A stretch of DNA of 64,000 bases from Methanosarcinales archaeon. Its GTDB lineage: Archaea > Halobacteriota > Methanosarcinia > Methanosarcinales > Methanoperedenaceae. The notes below the pieces were generated by a model, which was not told where the DNA came from, searched no databases, and was given only the letters and a program-made list of their open reading frames with translations. Location of the stretch: assembly GCA_905339155.1 (NCBI GenBank), contig CAJPFJ010000022.1, forward strand, positions 1 to 64,000. The letters are read 5' to 3'. Shown one piece after another: positions 9,154 to 18,269 of the stretch. Positions within the stretch are counted from its first letter, which is position 1. Every line of letters starts with the position of its first letter. The position numbers were made by a program, and so were the translations under genes.

Positions 9154-9235
9154 CCAGAGGTCGAGCTGGTAGCCAGGAATCGCTCTGGATCCAAGGATAA
9201 CCAGAGGTTGAGAGGAAAATCAGGGATTGCTCTGG
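9154..9235. repeat. 35-nt dispersed repeat, copies 2 and 3 in tandem
   Basis: The copies are 9154-9188 and 9201-9235, with a 47-bp period. Both begin CCAGAGGT and end GCTCTGG or TGCTCTGG, with the same 35-nt length as copy 1 at 6722. GGATAA precedes each. The CCAGAG/CTCTGG ends could pair. They overlap no gene except possibly the stop of the zinc-ribbon remnant. Confidence 0.65.
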
Positions 9236-9579
9236 ATCATAGATTAACAAGCCTTCAAGATGCGATTTAAGCGATTTTTTCAAGGCAACCCTTGTGATTC
9301 TACTTGTGGAGTAAAATTTTAATTGCTCTACTGATAACGATTTTTAAATACCTGGCTTTGTGCCTCGCAGGAAAAAATAGTGATGGCTTCCAATAGTCAT
9401 CATCATAGCTTCCGGAAAATCTCATCATGCACCCGGATAAAAACGATATCATTTTTCCGTTTTGTACATTAAAAAGCAGAGCCTTAGTGCTACTTGATTT
9501 TTCTCTCCGGATGTGACGATATCAGAGAGATCTCAGATAGATCCTAATCAGAGGGTAAGAGAATTAAGATTATAAAATC

Positions 9580-9631
9580 AGGTTTACAATTAGCCTACTG
9601 CAGATCAGATATCTGAGCTAATTGTAAACCT
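9580..9631. repeat. perfect 15-bp inverted repeat with nested palindrome
   Basis: The arms AGGTTTACAATTAGC (9580-9594) and GCTAATTGTAAACCT (9617-9631) are perfectly complementary. The 22-nt loop contains the 12-bp palindrome TCAGATATCTGA. As RNA this is a long stable stem; as DNA it is a cruciform-prone site. No gene is adjacent, so it is unlikely to be a simple terminator. Confidence 0.6.
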
Positions 9632-10141
9632 ATTCTGAAATTGACTGAATACCGGTAAAATTACATGGTTGAAAACAATCATGAAATCAATATTGAAAAC
9701 ATCCATAAAAAGGGCTGAAAACCTTACAGTTTAGACACGCAGAAAAGGTCTACTTTTTTCTTCCAATCGAGCCCATCCAATAAATCATAATAATAAACCC
9801 TTCACTCTTATTTATGACAATAGAGGAGGGGTGGGATCGAACCCCAGAGATATAGTCCTCGTTTCTAATGACACCGATAACATGTATTCTGTTTTAGTAA
9901 TACTCATTTTGAATCGATAGCTTTAAATTCTTATAAAGACTCAAATCTCATGGAGACTGTCATCTGGAATGGTGACATTGGTATAAATGAATAACGAAAT
10001 ATCAGAAATCCAACAAAAAAGCCCTGCATTGATGAAAAATATGGGAAAGAAACAACCAGTAGCGCTTGAATCATGGATGATAGAGGAATATTATGTTCCA
10101 TATCAAGCATCTTAATTTATAATATTATCTGGAGGGAGTAT

Positions 10142-10294
10142 ATGGAAGTAACGGGAGTTTGCAGTATCTGCGGACAGCCAGGAAAGCTGAATACGTGCAT
10201 GTTATGCGGGAATTTAGTATGTTCCCGGTGCATGACGCAAAAGGGTGCATGTATTCGCTGTTCTCAGGGCAGGTCATTTTCGGACCAAAGATAG
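10142..10294 (+). CDS. small zinc-ribbon protein
   Basis: This 50-residue protein has CSICGQPGKLNTC, then CMLCGNLVCSRC, then CIRC, enough cysteines for two treble-clef or HIT-like zinc sites. The ATG at 10142 has GGAGGG 6 nt upstream. The next gene, the TrkA_N-DHH protein, starts about 95 bp downstream on the same strand. The role is unknown; protein-protein or RNA contact is typical of such small proteins. Confidence 0.75.
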   Translation: MEVTGVCSICGQPGKLNTCMLCGNLVCSRCMTQKGACIRCSQGRSFSDQR

Positions 10295-10388
10295 TTCGTT
10301 TAATTAAAACGCCAATGCATTTTAATACAAGCTACTTAATATAGAACGTAAGATAGGAGGCTTTCATATCGAGGAGAACTCAAGTGAT

Positions 10389-11831
10389 TTGAAACCCATC
10401 AAAGCAATATATGCTGTTCTTGGCAGCGGAGGTATTGGGCTTGCTCTTGCAAAAGAGCTTGAGACCAGGACCAAAAATATTATCCTTGTAGATAATGATT
10501 CTGCAAAGGTCCAGACATTAAAAGAACAAAACCTCAATGCTTTACAGGGAAATATCGGTGATACTGAGATTCTCTCAAGCCTGGATATCCACAATATCGA
10601 ATCTGTTTTTATAATGAGTTCTGACATAGAAGCAAATAAAAATGCTTTGAATTTTATTCGGAAAAAAGCCCCCGATGTCCAGATAGTTACAAGAGTCAAT
10701 AATTACCAGCAGAAAGAAGAAATGGAAGCAGCTGGCGCTGACCTTGTGGTCCTTCCGTCGAACCTGCCTATCAAAGCGATAGCCTCAGCCATTGTCCAGT
10801 ATATAGAAAAAATGAAATCTGTAAAACTGGCCCAGGATTTAAAGAAATTGATAAATACTGTTGGTGAAGGAAAACTTGCGATCATAGTCCATGACAATCC
10901 TGATCCGGATGCCATCTCAAGCGCCATGGGCCTGAAGGAAATCGCAAACAGCGTCGGGGTTAAAGCGGACATCCTTTATAAAGGCATCATTGGACATCAT
11001 GAAAATAAGGCATTTGTAAACCTCCTTGATATAGAGATGGACCAGTCAAAAGACTTTAAGGGGTCAGATTATAAAAAAATAGCGATCATTGAATCTTCTG
11101 CGCCAGGTGTAAATAATTTACTTCCCCCTGGCACGAAAGTTAGCATTGTGATAGACCACCACCAGGCAAATATGGAAGAAGTGGAAGCAGAATACATAGA
11201 CATAAGGCCCAACATAGGCGCGACAGCTACCATAATGACAAAATATCTCCAGGAACTTGAAATACCGATCAAAACTGAGCTTGCCACAGCCCTGTTATAT
11301 GGTATTAAAGTAGACACGAATGATTTCAGGAGAAATACTGACCCTGCTGACATGACAGCTGCAGCGTTTCTCTTTCCTCTTGCGAACCATGATATTCTAA
11401 ACCGGATCGAGACTCCATCAAAATCCACTGAATCGATCGACATTCTCGGTGAAGCTATCAAGAACCGTCAGATAAAAGGCAGTTACCTTATATCAAATGT
11501 GGGAACGATCCGTGACAGGGATACACTGGCTCAGGCTGCGGATTACCTGCTGACGCTTGAAGGAATAACAACAACCCTTGTTTTTGGTCTGGGCGAAGAT
11601 ACGATATATATTTCAGGAAGATCCAGGGATGACCGGATAAATGTCGGAAAGATCCTGGCCGATGCTTTCGGCGCTGATAAGGCCGGGGGGCATGCCATGC
11701 TTGGTGGGGCCCAAATCCCTCTTGGGGTGTTTAGCGGTACAAAAGATAAACAGACACTTCTCAAATTAGCTGAAGAGGCTGTTGTAAAACGATTTTTGGC
11801 TGTTGTAGGGATGAAGAAAGAAACAAATTGA
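10389..11831 (+). CDS. TrkA_N (RCK_N) - DHH/DHHA1 phosphoesterase
   Basis: This 480-residue protein has an N-terminal Rossmann RCK_N domain (about 4-140, YAVLGSGGIGLALAKEL). A DHH phosphoesterase core follows (about 160-330, with HDNPDPDAISSA and IDHHQAN), then a DHHA1 end (GGHAMLGGAQIPLG). DHH enzymes hydrolyse nanoRNA or cyclic dinucleotides. The RCK_N domain suggests nucleotide sensing. The start is TTG with GAGGAG upstream. Since a diadenylate cyclase lies at 27.06 kb, c-di-AMP or pApA is a candidate substrate, as an inference only. Confidence 0.88.
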   Translation: MKPIKAIYAVLGSGGIGLALAKELETRTKNIILVDNDSAKVQTLKEQNLNALQGNIGDTEILSSLDIHNIESVFIMSSDIEANKNALNFIRKKAPDVQIVTRVNNYQQKEEMEAAGADLVVLPSNLPIKAIASAIVQYIEKMKSVKLAQDLKKLINTVGEGKLAIIVHDNPDPDAISSAMGLKEIANSVGVKADILYKGIIGHHENKAFVNLLDIEMDQSKDFKGSDYKKIAIIESSAPGVNNLLPPGTKVSIVIDHHQANMEEVEAEYIDIRPNIGATATIMTKYLQELEIPIKTELATALLYGIKVDTNDFRRNTDPADMTAAAFLFPLANHDILNRIETPSKSTESIDILGEAIKNRQIKGSYLISNVGTIRDRDTLAQAADYLLTLEGITTTLVFGLGEDTIYISGRSRDDRINVGKILADAFGADKAGGHAMLGGAQIPLGVFSGTKDKQTLLKLAEEAVVKRFLAVVGMKKETN

Positions 11832-11906
11832 TTTTCCAGGATGATTCAGTAGAATATTTGCCAGAATAGTTATCTATTCCCTTAACAATAATTACCCCCA
11901 GATATT

Positions 11907-14651
11907 ATGGACGAGTACGAGCTTGATTATTTCAAAGAGAACGGATTTGCACGAAAACAGTGCCCAAAGTGTGGGAAGAACTTCTGGACGAGGGATTCCG
12001 AAACTGAATTCTGCGGAGATCCGCCCTGCGTTTCATATTCATTTATAGGAAAACCCGTTTTCAAGAAAGAATACGACATATCCTCTATGAGGGAGGCATA
12101 TCTTTCATTTTTCGAGAAAGAGGGACATACACGCGTTAACCGTTATCCTGTTATCGCACGCTGGCGCGATGATATTTATCTTACAATTGCTTCCATTGCG
12201 GATTTCCAGCCGTTTGTTACATCCGGCCTTGTCCCGCCACCTGCAAATCCGCTTACAATATCGCAGCCCTGCATCCGTCTTGATGACCTTGACGCAGTAG
12301 GCAGGAGCGGTCGCCACCTTACAACCTTTGAGATGATGGCGCATCACTGCTTTAACAAGCGCGGACAGGAAATTTACTGGAAGGACAGGACTGTTGAGCT
12401 TTGTGATTCCTTACTTTCCAGTTTTGGCCTTGACCTGAACGCTGTGACATATAAGGAAGCGCCCTGGGCAGGGGGGGGAAATGCCGGCCCCAGCGTTGAA
12501 GTGCTCGTGGGCGGGCTTGAGCTTGCTACACTTGTTTTCATGGACTTAAAACAGACAAAAGGCGGCTCAATTGAGATCAAAGGTCAGACCTACGAAAAGA
12601 TGGACAATTATATTGTTGATACCGGATACGGTCTTGAGAGGTTCGTCTGGGCATCCAGAGGCTCACCAACAATATACGATGCCGTGTTCCCCAGGATCGT
12701 GAATGAACTCATGGATCTTGCCGGTGTTGAGCATTCTATAGATAATCCTGAATACGCAGAAATCTTCTCGCAAAATGCAAGGTTAGCGGGTGTAATGGAT
12801 ATCAGTGGACAGGCAAACCTTTTCCAGCTCAGAAAGAAAGTGGCAGACAGCATCGGTACGACCGTTGAAAAACTCCAGAGGATCATGGTGCCGGTCGAGA
12901 CTGTTTATGCAATCACTGACCATTCAAGATGCCTTGCATTCATGCTGGGCGACGGTATAATCCCATCGAACGTGAAAGCGGGTTATCTCACAAGACTTGT
13001 GCTTCGCCGGACCCTTCGGCTTATGAAGGAACTGGATATAAAAGAGCCCCTGATTGAAATTATCGAGATGCAGATACGGGATTTCCCCGAATACCCGGAA
13101 TTCAGGGAGCGGCTTGATACGATAAGGGAAATTGTTGCACTTGAGGAGGAAAAATACGCTGATACCATTGAGCGTGGAACGAAACTTGTTAAGAAAACGG
13201 CAAAGCATTTCAAGGAGAAAAACCAGCCCATTCCGCTTGCTGAGCTTATACAGTTATATGATACGCATGGTATCCCGCCTGAAATAACCCGTGAAGTCGC
13301 AAAAGAAGCAGGTGTCGCAGTGGAACTTCCTGATACGTTCTATTCACTTGTCGCACAATCCCACAGCAAGGCGCAAACAGAGGATGAAGAGACGCTTGCG
13401 CTTGATTTACCGCCAACACAAAAGCTTTATTATGAATATCCCGAACAGATCGAGTTTGAGGCAACTGTTCTTGATGTTATTGAAAACAATGTGATCCTTG
13501 ACAGGACGATGTTCTATCCTGAAGGCGGCGGCCAGCCTGCTGACCATGGGACGCTGTCGGTTAATGATTATGTTGTCAACGTAGCTGATGTACAGAATTT
13601 AAATGGAGTTATTGTTCATGAGACAGATTCTGATTTCGGCTTCAAGAAAGGCGATACGGTAAAAGGCATGGTCGATTGGGAAAGGCGAATGGCGCATATG
13701 CGGCACCATACTGCCACGCATATAGTGAACGAAGCGGCTAAATCCGTGCTGGGAAAGCATATCTGGCAAACAGGCGCCCAGAAGTCCACGGACAGGGCCA
13801 GGCTTGACCTCACGCATTTTAAGCGCATTACGGATGAAGAGTTCAAAGAGATAGAACTTCTTGCGAATAAAGCCGTGATGAAGAACCAGCCCGTATTCAT
13901 CGACTGGATGGACAGGATAGAGGCCCAACAGCGTTATGGTTTTGTCCTTTACCAGGGCGGTGTGCCGCCGGGGAAGGATATCCGGATCCTTCGCGTGGGT
14001 AATGATGTGGAAGCCTGCGGGGGAACGCATGTTTCAAATACCGGATTGATCGGCCCGATCAAGCTTATTAAAACAGAGAGGATACAGGATGGTGTAGAGC
14101 GAATTGAGTTCTCAGCGGGTGAAGCTGCGGTAAAACGAATACAGGAAAGAGATGAGCTTCTGAAAAAAGCTTCAGAAGCGCTTCGTGTTTCCCCGGATCA
14201 GCTTCCTGATACCGTGAACAGGTTCTTTGAGGAATGGAAGGACTTTAAGAAAGAGAACGAGCGCCTGAAAACAGAACTTGCGGAAGTAAGAGTAAGAGCG
14301 ATGATGAGCGATGCCGTGGATATTAATGGCCTGAAAGTGCTTGCAAAAAAGATTCCTCATGCTGACGTTGAGGAACTTATCAAGGCAGCCACAGAGTTTG
14401 GCAAGAACGACGATGTTGTGGCAATCCTGGCAAGCGATAAGGCGGGCGTTAAGATCGTGATGAGCGCAGGTGCGCATGCCCAGAAGAAGGGTGTAAATTC
14501 CGGCGCAATTGTGCGCGAAATGTCAAATCTCCTGGGCGGAGGCGGAGGAGGGAAGGCGGGGATAGCGCAGGGCGGGGGGACGGATGCGAGCAAGATAGAG
14601 GAGGCGCTGGAGAGGGGGGTGGAGATGGTGAGGGAGAAGATGGGTAAATAA
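11907..14651 (+). CDS. alaS: alanyl-tRNA synthetase, archaeal type
   Basis: This 914-residue enzyme charges tRNA-Ala. It has the archaeal N-terminal extension with CPKCGKNFW, then the class II catalytic core. The editing domain has HHTATH (about residue 595) and CGGTH (about 705). The C-terminal DHHA1 domain ends in a glycine-rich stretch near 875 (GGGGGGKAGIAQGG). Length fits archaeal AlaRS and no frame damage is seen. The neighbouring TrkA_N-DHH gene is codirectional. Confidence 0.97.
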   Translation: MDEYELDYFKENGFARKQCPKCGKNFWTRDSETEFCGDPPCVSYSFIGKPVFKKEYDISSMREAYLSFFEKEGHTRVNRYPVIARWRDDIYLTIASIADFQPFVTSGLVPPPANPLTISQPCIRLDDLDAVGRSGRHLTTFEMMAHHCFNKRGQEIYWKDRTVELCDSLLSSFGLDLNAVTYKEAPWAGGGNAGPSVEVLVGGLELATLVFMDLKQTKGGSIEIKGQTYEKMDNYIVDTGYGLERFVWASRGSPTIYDAVFPRIVNELMDLAGVEHSIDNPEYAEIFSQNARLAGVMDISGQANLFQLRKKVADSIGTTVEKLQRIMVPVETVYAITDHSRCLAFMLGDGIIPSNVKAGYLTRLVLRRTLRLMKELDIKEPLIEIIEMQIRDFPEYPEFRERLDTIREIVALEEEKYADTIERGTKLVKKTAKHFKEKNQPIPLAELIQLYDTHGIPPEITREVAKEAGVAVELPDTFYSLVAQSHSKAQTEDEETLALDLPPTQKLYYEYPEQIEFEATVLDVIENNVILDRTMFYPEGGGQPADHGTLSVNDYVVNVADVQNLNGVIVHETDSDFGFKKGDTVKGMVDWERRMAHMRHHTATHIVNEAAKSVLGKHIWQTGAQKSTDRARLDLTHFKRITDEEFKEIELLANKAVMKNQPVFIDWMDRIEAQQRYGFVLYQGGVPPGKDIRILRVGNDVEACGGTHVSNTGLIGPIKLIKTERIQDGVERIEFSAGEAAVKRIQERDELLKKASEALRVSPDQLPDTVNRFFEEWKDFKKENERLKTELAEVRVRAMMSDAVDINGLKVLAKKIPHADVEELIKAATEFGKNDDVVAILASDKAGVKIVMSAGAHAQKKGVNSGAIVREMSNLLGGGGGGKAGIAQGGGTDASKIEEALERGVEMVREKMGK

Positions 14652-14666
14652 TGCCAATAAGATCAT

Positions 14667-15302
14667 TCAATTTATTAGACCATTTTCCTGAAAACTATAA
14701 TACCCGCTCTGTCTGCTTTCCTTTCGTGAAAAAAGCAAATCGGTTTTTACACCCGCGCCAGCATTCACAAACACGCCTTGCGGGAGGCTCATGACACACC
14801 ATAGATCACATTCATCAAGCAACTTGCGCTTTGTTTGCTGGTATGCTGCCGTCTTTGTATGGAACATGACACTTTGTTTATTGCTTGCACCGGTTGCGCT
14901 TCCAAGGTCTTTCATATGAGGGAATAATTCATCATTTACGAAAGAGAGAAAGGAGCCAATCGCTTTTTTTGAGAGTTCGCATCGTTTCCATCCGGGTAAT
15001 TTCTTCCAGATCATTTCATCCCAGTTTATTGTTTTATCAAAAGGCGCAGCCCAGTCCCTCCAGCGATATGGGGCTTTTAATGTTTCACTATAATAAGCGC
15101 CCAGTGCTTTCGCCTTCTGCTCTTCGTTTTCCTCCATTATGTCAAGATATCGAAGGAAGAACATCCATGTTAATTCGGGCACATAGAGTCTCGCCCCTTT
15201 TGCTCTATCGCCGCGCAGGATATAGCAGACGGATTTGACCGCCTTGTCCATTGCAGCCTGTGAATTTATTGTTTTACCGTTTCCGTTGTTGATTTTAGCC
15301 AT
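14667..15302 (-). pseudogene. HsdM (type I restriction methylase) internal-deletion remnant
   Basis: The first ~150 residues match the HsdM N-terminal helical domain (VCYILRGDRAKGARLYVPEL). The sequence then jumps to the late methylase region (DLWCVMSLPQGVFVNAGAGV). The SAM-binding and NPPF catalytic motifs that should lie between are absent, so the protein cannot methylate. After VKTDLLFS the frame shifts: one more T in a T6 run would restore FFTKG. No HsdS or HsdR gene is adjacent. The protein is far shorter than a normal HsdM (about 500). Confidence 0.85.
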
Positions 15303-15313
15303 ATTTTTCCATA

Positions 15314-15744
15314 CTATAAATCTGGTTCTTTCAAAAAAAGCCTTATTTCTTTCAGATATTGCTGCCAGATTTCAGGAATATCATTAGCCAGGGATTCAAG
15401 TTGTTTCTCATCCAGCATGAATCCGTAATCATGAACAAAAAATGCCTGAAAGTCAGATACTTATAAAGTTTGTTTGTTAGTTCCTCTGAGATAATTCCTG
15501 AAGATAATGATTTATTTAAAAGATCTTTATGCCATTTATCAGATTTTGGAACCATTATATCTCTTGATATCAGGATTTGTTTTAGAATATTTTCTATCCC
15601 ATTATATATATTGTGAAGAAAAGTCGCAATTGCCGCCAGTTCAATCACCGTTTTCTCTGTTCTTGCCATAGCTGTTTTCAGATTATTCATCGCAACGTCC
15701 ACATTCTCTTTTTCTGCGAGAATCTGCTCAGTCAGTTCATCCAT
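15314..15744 (-). pseudogene. HEPN-domain protein (HepT-like), frameshifted
   Basis: The frame runs normally from 15744 to the RHF of the HEPN motif RHFFxHxY. It then shifts and stops at 15352. Adding one T to the T6 run near 15450 gives RHFFVHDYGF and a natural end, KEIRLFLKEPDL, with a stop at 15314-15316. HepT-type HEPN RNases pair with MNT nucleotidyltransferases. The upstream MNT frame, once repaired, overlaps this start by 8 nt. It is either a real pseudogene or a homopolymer error in the assembly. Confidence 0.8.
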
Positions 15745-16005
15745 AAATTCTTATTCCTCTTTTTTCTACAAGCTTGCTGAATAATGATTTCCTGGACAGG
15801 TCGATGAGATCCACAGGTTTTGACAGATTTTATATAATTCAGCATAAAAATCAAAGAATAGTCCAGGTTCAATCCCTTTTACACCGATATCTATATCATT
15901 AGATTCCCTGTCATTTTTGGTCGAAGAACCAAATAGAATGACATAGGAGACTTTATATTTTTTTGAGTATTCTATGATAATTTCCTTATCTTTTTCTGAT
16001 ATCAT
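15737..16005 (-). pseudogene. MNT-type minimal nucleotidyltransferase, frameshifted
   Basis: The nucleotidyltransferase signature GSSTKNDRESNDIDIGV gives the GSxx...DxD motif. As read, the frame drifts after AELYKI and stops at 15766. One extra A in the AAAA run restores SKPVDLIDLSRKS, then a stop at 15737-15739 that overlaps the HEPN start. MNT proteins AMPylate the HEPN toxin as antitoxins. Both members of this pair carry a single-base homopolymer shortening. Confidence 0.8.
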
Positions 16006-16007
16006 TT

Positions 16008-16352
16008 TCAATCGCACCTGAATTGATTTGCAGGAATTTCCTGAGATAATCTTACTGTTCGAATATATTCCCTGACTATAGTATATTTTCCTGTGAAACC
16101 CATCTCCTGTATCTCACTAAAAATGCAGGATGCTGGCAAATCTCCTTCCCGTACCCTTTTGTCGATATGCCCTCTATATATATCGAGCTTTGTCTCCTTT
16201 TTTCTCCTTTTTTTCGGTTCAGGTTCGGAAGTGGATTTTACATATTTTTGGACGGTCTTCCTGTCAAATCCGGTTTTTTCGGATATCTGACTCAGATTCC
16301 AACCATGTGTATGTAAATCCTTTATCCGGAGCCAATCTTTTACATCAAGCAT
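16008..16352 (-). pseudogene. IS21-family IstA transposase, N-terminal fragment
   Basis: The 114 residues begin with MLDVKDWLRIKDLHTHG and an HTH (QISEKTGFDRKTVQKYV), the start of IS21 IstA. The reading frame ends after VRLSQEIPANQFRCD, well before the DDE domain (IstA is usually 350-500 residues). No IstB is present. The remnant is fused to the start of the MNT gene, so IS21 deletion may have shaped this junction. Confidence 0.8.
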
Positions 16353-16767
16353 AATTTCACGAACCTGTGTTTTCCTCTTCCCGGATTAAAGAATCACCCC
16401 ATCCACGCAAATATAAGGCGGGATTTATCAATTCAATCCGCGTTTGACGTTCATCTCTCGATATATTTATAAATCCCTTTTAGCACAATTTTTAAAGGAC
16501 ACAATAGTATATAATCCTTCATTCAGTAAGCCGGGTAAAATTTACATAAAGTTGTATGTTCACATTGATAATCACTTAATTTCACCCTTCAGAGATTCAT
16601 AGACATTAAATACGATCGGGCAAATGGAACAATTTCCTGTTATTATCCTTGCGCATCGACATGTATTAGATCAAACATCGATAAAACAATTTGCTATTCA
16701 ATTGATCAGGCTATCACCGAAGCTTTTAAGTCTGATTCCATCCTTACGAGCGAAAGCTTTTTAATAA
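16353..16767. other. intergenic stretch upstream of tRNA-Thr
   Basis: No coding frame is recognised in these 415 bp. A TATA-like CTTTTAAG near 16725 is a plausible promoter for tRNA-Thr. A similar CTTTTTAATAA occurs directly before the tRNA. The stretch separates the degenerate defence-gene scrap from the integrase module. Confidence 0.35.
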
Positions 16768-16841
16768 GCCTCGGTGGCTCAGCTTGGCAGAGCGAGAGAT
16801 TTGTAATCTCTAGGTCGAGGGTTCAAATCCCTCCCGGGGCT
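16768..16841 (+). tRNA. tRNA-Thr (TGT), probable integration site
   Basis: The 74-nt gene has acceptor GCCTCGG pairing CCGGGGC with one G-T wobble. The anticodon stem AGAGA/TCTCT encloses TTTGTAA, giving anticodon TGT. The T-arm is GAGGG-TTCAAAT-CCCTC. Discriminator T73 is normal for archaeal tRNA-Thr. CCA is not encoded directly after it. A tyrosine integrase gene begins 115 bp downstream, so this is a likely attachment gene. No second copy of its 3' end was found in the window. Confidence 0.92.
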
Positions 16842-16955
16842 TCCAATTTTTTGTTTAACGCCCACAGGTACTTTAATATTTTTTAGGCAGTGCATTTTCA
16901 CTTTCACATGTACTTGCTTTCGGGTTATATTCTCGAAAGTTATGGGGTGTTGACT

Positions 16956-18146
16956 ATGGATATCTATGATTATAAGAAAAGACTGGAAAAAGTGGAAAAC
17001 AAGATCAGAAATTCAAGTATAAGTGATAAAAATAAGAAGATAATATTCAATTTTGAAAAACAAATGTTCATAAAAGAACTGAGTATGCCAAGGATAGAAA
17101 GATGCATTTCTATTATCGGGATAATAAGTGAAAAATTGGGCAAGGACCTTGACTGTCTGGAAATTGAAGATATCGAAGAATTCTTAGAATGGATACAGCG
17201 TAGGGATATTAAAGATTGGACGAAACATACCTACAAACAGGTTTTTAAAACTTATCTTAAGAAAACTGGAAGAACCGACCTTGCCAACCAGGTAGTTATG
17301 AAAAGGGTAAGAAACAAAATCCCTGAAATATTTACCCGGCAGGAAATCCTGAAAATGATAGACTCAGCCATTCATCCAATGGACAAAGCTCTTATAGCCG
17401 CACTATATGAAACAGGTTGCAGAATAGGGGAATTGGCAGGTCTACAAAATAAAAATGTTCATTTTGACAATTACGGTGCAATCATAATTGTGAATGGAAA
17501 GACAGGAATGAGGCGGATTAGAACCATATTCTCTGCTCCATATCTGAGCGCCTGGTTGGATATACATCCCAACAAATTAAATCCTAATTCTCCGTTCTGG
17601 ATCAGGTTTGGAAATAATGGAAAAACAAATGGCTTAAAAGAAAATACCTGTGAACAACTAATGTATCCTGCATTGACTATGCGGATCAAAAGGACTGCAA
17701 AAAAAGCTGGAATTCAAAAAAGAGTATATAATCATCTTTTCAGGCATACGAGCGCAACAGAAAAATCCGAAATACTGACGAGTGCACAGATGTGCGAGTA
17801 TTTCGGCTGGACGCAGGGTTCAACCATGTCCCAAATATATGTCCATCTTTCTGGCAGGAATCTGGACGATACCCTTCTCAAAGCATATGGTATTTCGAAA
17901 GATGACTCACCTAAAGAAAAAGATCTTGCACCTATTAAATGTCCCAGATGCGGCACTGTAAATGGAGCAACTGGCAAGTTCTGCAATAAATGCGGCGCTG
18001 CACTTGATATTGTCACAGCCATTAATGTTGACAAGGAGCGTGCATCTCTTACAATGGAACTCATGGATTTGATACGGCAGGAACCGGCACTTTTGGAGGT
18101 ACTGAAAGGGCATATGGAAGCAAGAAATGAAACTGTAAAAAAATAA
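16956..18146 (+). CDS. tyrosine recombinase/integrase with C-terminal zinc ribbon
   Basis: This 396-residue protein has an N-terminal SAM-like core-binding domain (about 1-115). The catalytic domain has R156 (GCRIGELAG), H260-x-x-R263-H264 (HLFRH) and nucleophile Y295 (MSQIYVHL). A zinc ribbon follows near 326-350 (CPRCGTVNGA, CNKCGAA). The ATG at 16956 with GGGGTG upstream is preferred to a start at 16890. The full catalytic set suggests it is active. Its position beside tRNA-Thr points to site-specific integration of a plasmid or virus. Confidence 0.9.
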   Translation: MDIYDYKKRLEKVENKIRNSSISDKNKKIIFNFEKQMFIKELSMPRIERCISIIGIISEKLGKDLDCLEIEDIEEFLEWIQRRDIKDWTKHTYKQVFKTYLKKTGRTDLANQVVMKRVRNKIPEIFTRQEILKMIDSAIHPMDKALIAALYETGCRIGELAGLQNKNVHFDNYGAIIIVNGKTGMRRIRTIFSAPYLSAWLDIHPNKLNPNSPFWIRFGNNGKTNGLKENTCEQLMYPALTMRIKRTAKKAGIQKRVYNHLFRHTSATEKSEILTSAQMCEYFGWTQGSTMSQIYVHLSGRNLDDTLLKAYGISKDDSPKEKDLAPIKCPRCGTVNGATGKFCNKCGAALDIVTAINVDKERASLTMELMDLIRQEPALLEVLKGHMEARNETVKK

Positions 18147-18269
18147 TTTGGCAAAAAGAATACTTTCACCACGCTCCCATAATAGTTAATATCAAGCAAA
18201 ATAATATCCGCAAATCAAACATGCGCATCGGAATAAATTATGAAAACAAATGCGCCCGGATGAAAAACG

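Larger units (their letters stand above)
9011..10141. other. 1.1-kb region with repeats and gene remnants
   Basis: An open frame with no good start (about 9007-9153) encodes a zinc-ribbon-like remnant containing KCKHKWKKEG and ICEKCGEEKE. It runs into two copies of the 35-nt repeat. A perfect 15-bp inverted repeat lies at 9580-9631. Around 9823-9865 the minus strand holds a tRNA T-arm-like stretch (GGGGTTCGATCCC) without a cloverleaf. Nothing else is recognised. Confidence 0.45.

Noticed and set aside
6722-9235. CRISPR array from the 35-nt repeats
   Set aside because: Only three copies, two separated by 12 nt and one 2.4 kb away; no spacers of typical length and no cas genes.
9823-9865. tRNA-like sequence on the minus strand (GGGGTTCGATCCC)
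   Set aside because: Only a T-arm-like stretch; no D-arm, anticodon arm or full acceptor stem can be folded. It may be a remnant but is not called as a tRNA.
10073-10141. Upstream extension of the small zinc-ribbon protein
   Set aside because: The strong GGAGGG ribosome-binding site sits just before ATG 10142 and would be inside the extended gene.
16768-16845. Search for a second attachment site matching the tRNA-Thr 3' end
   Set aside because: No convincing repeat of the last ~30 nt was seen elsewhere in the window; it may lie outside, so no attachment site pair is annotated.
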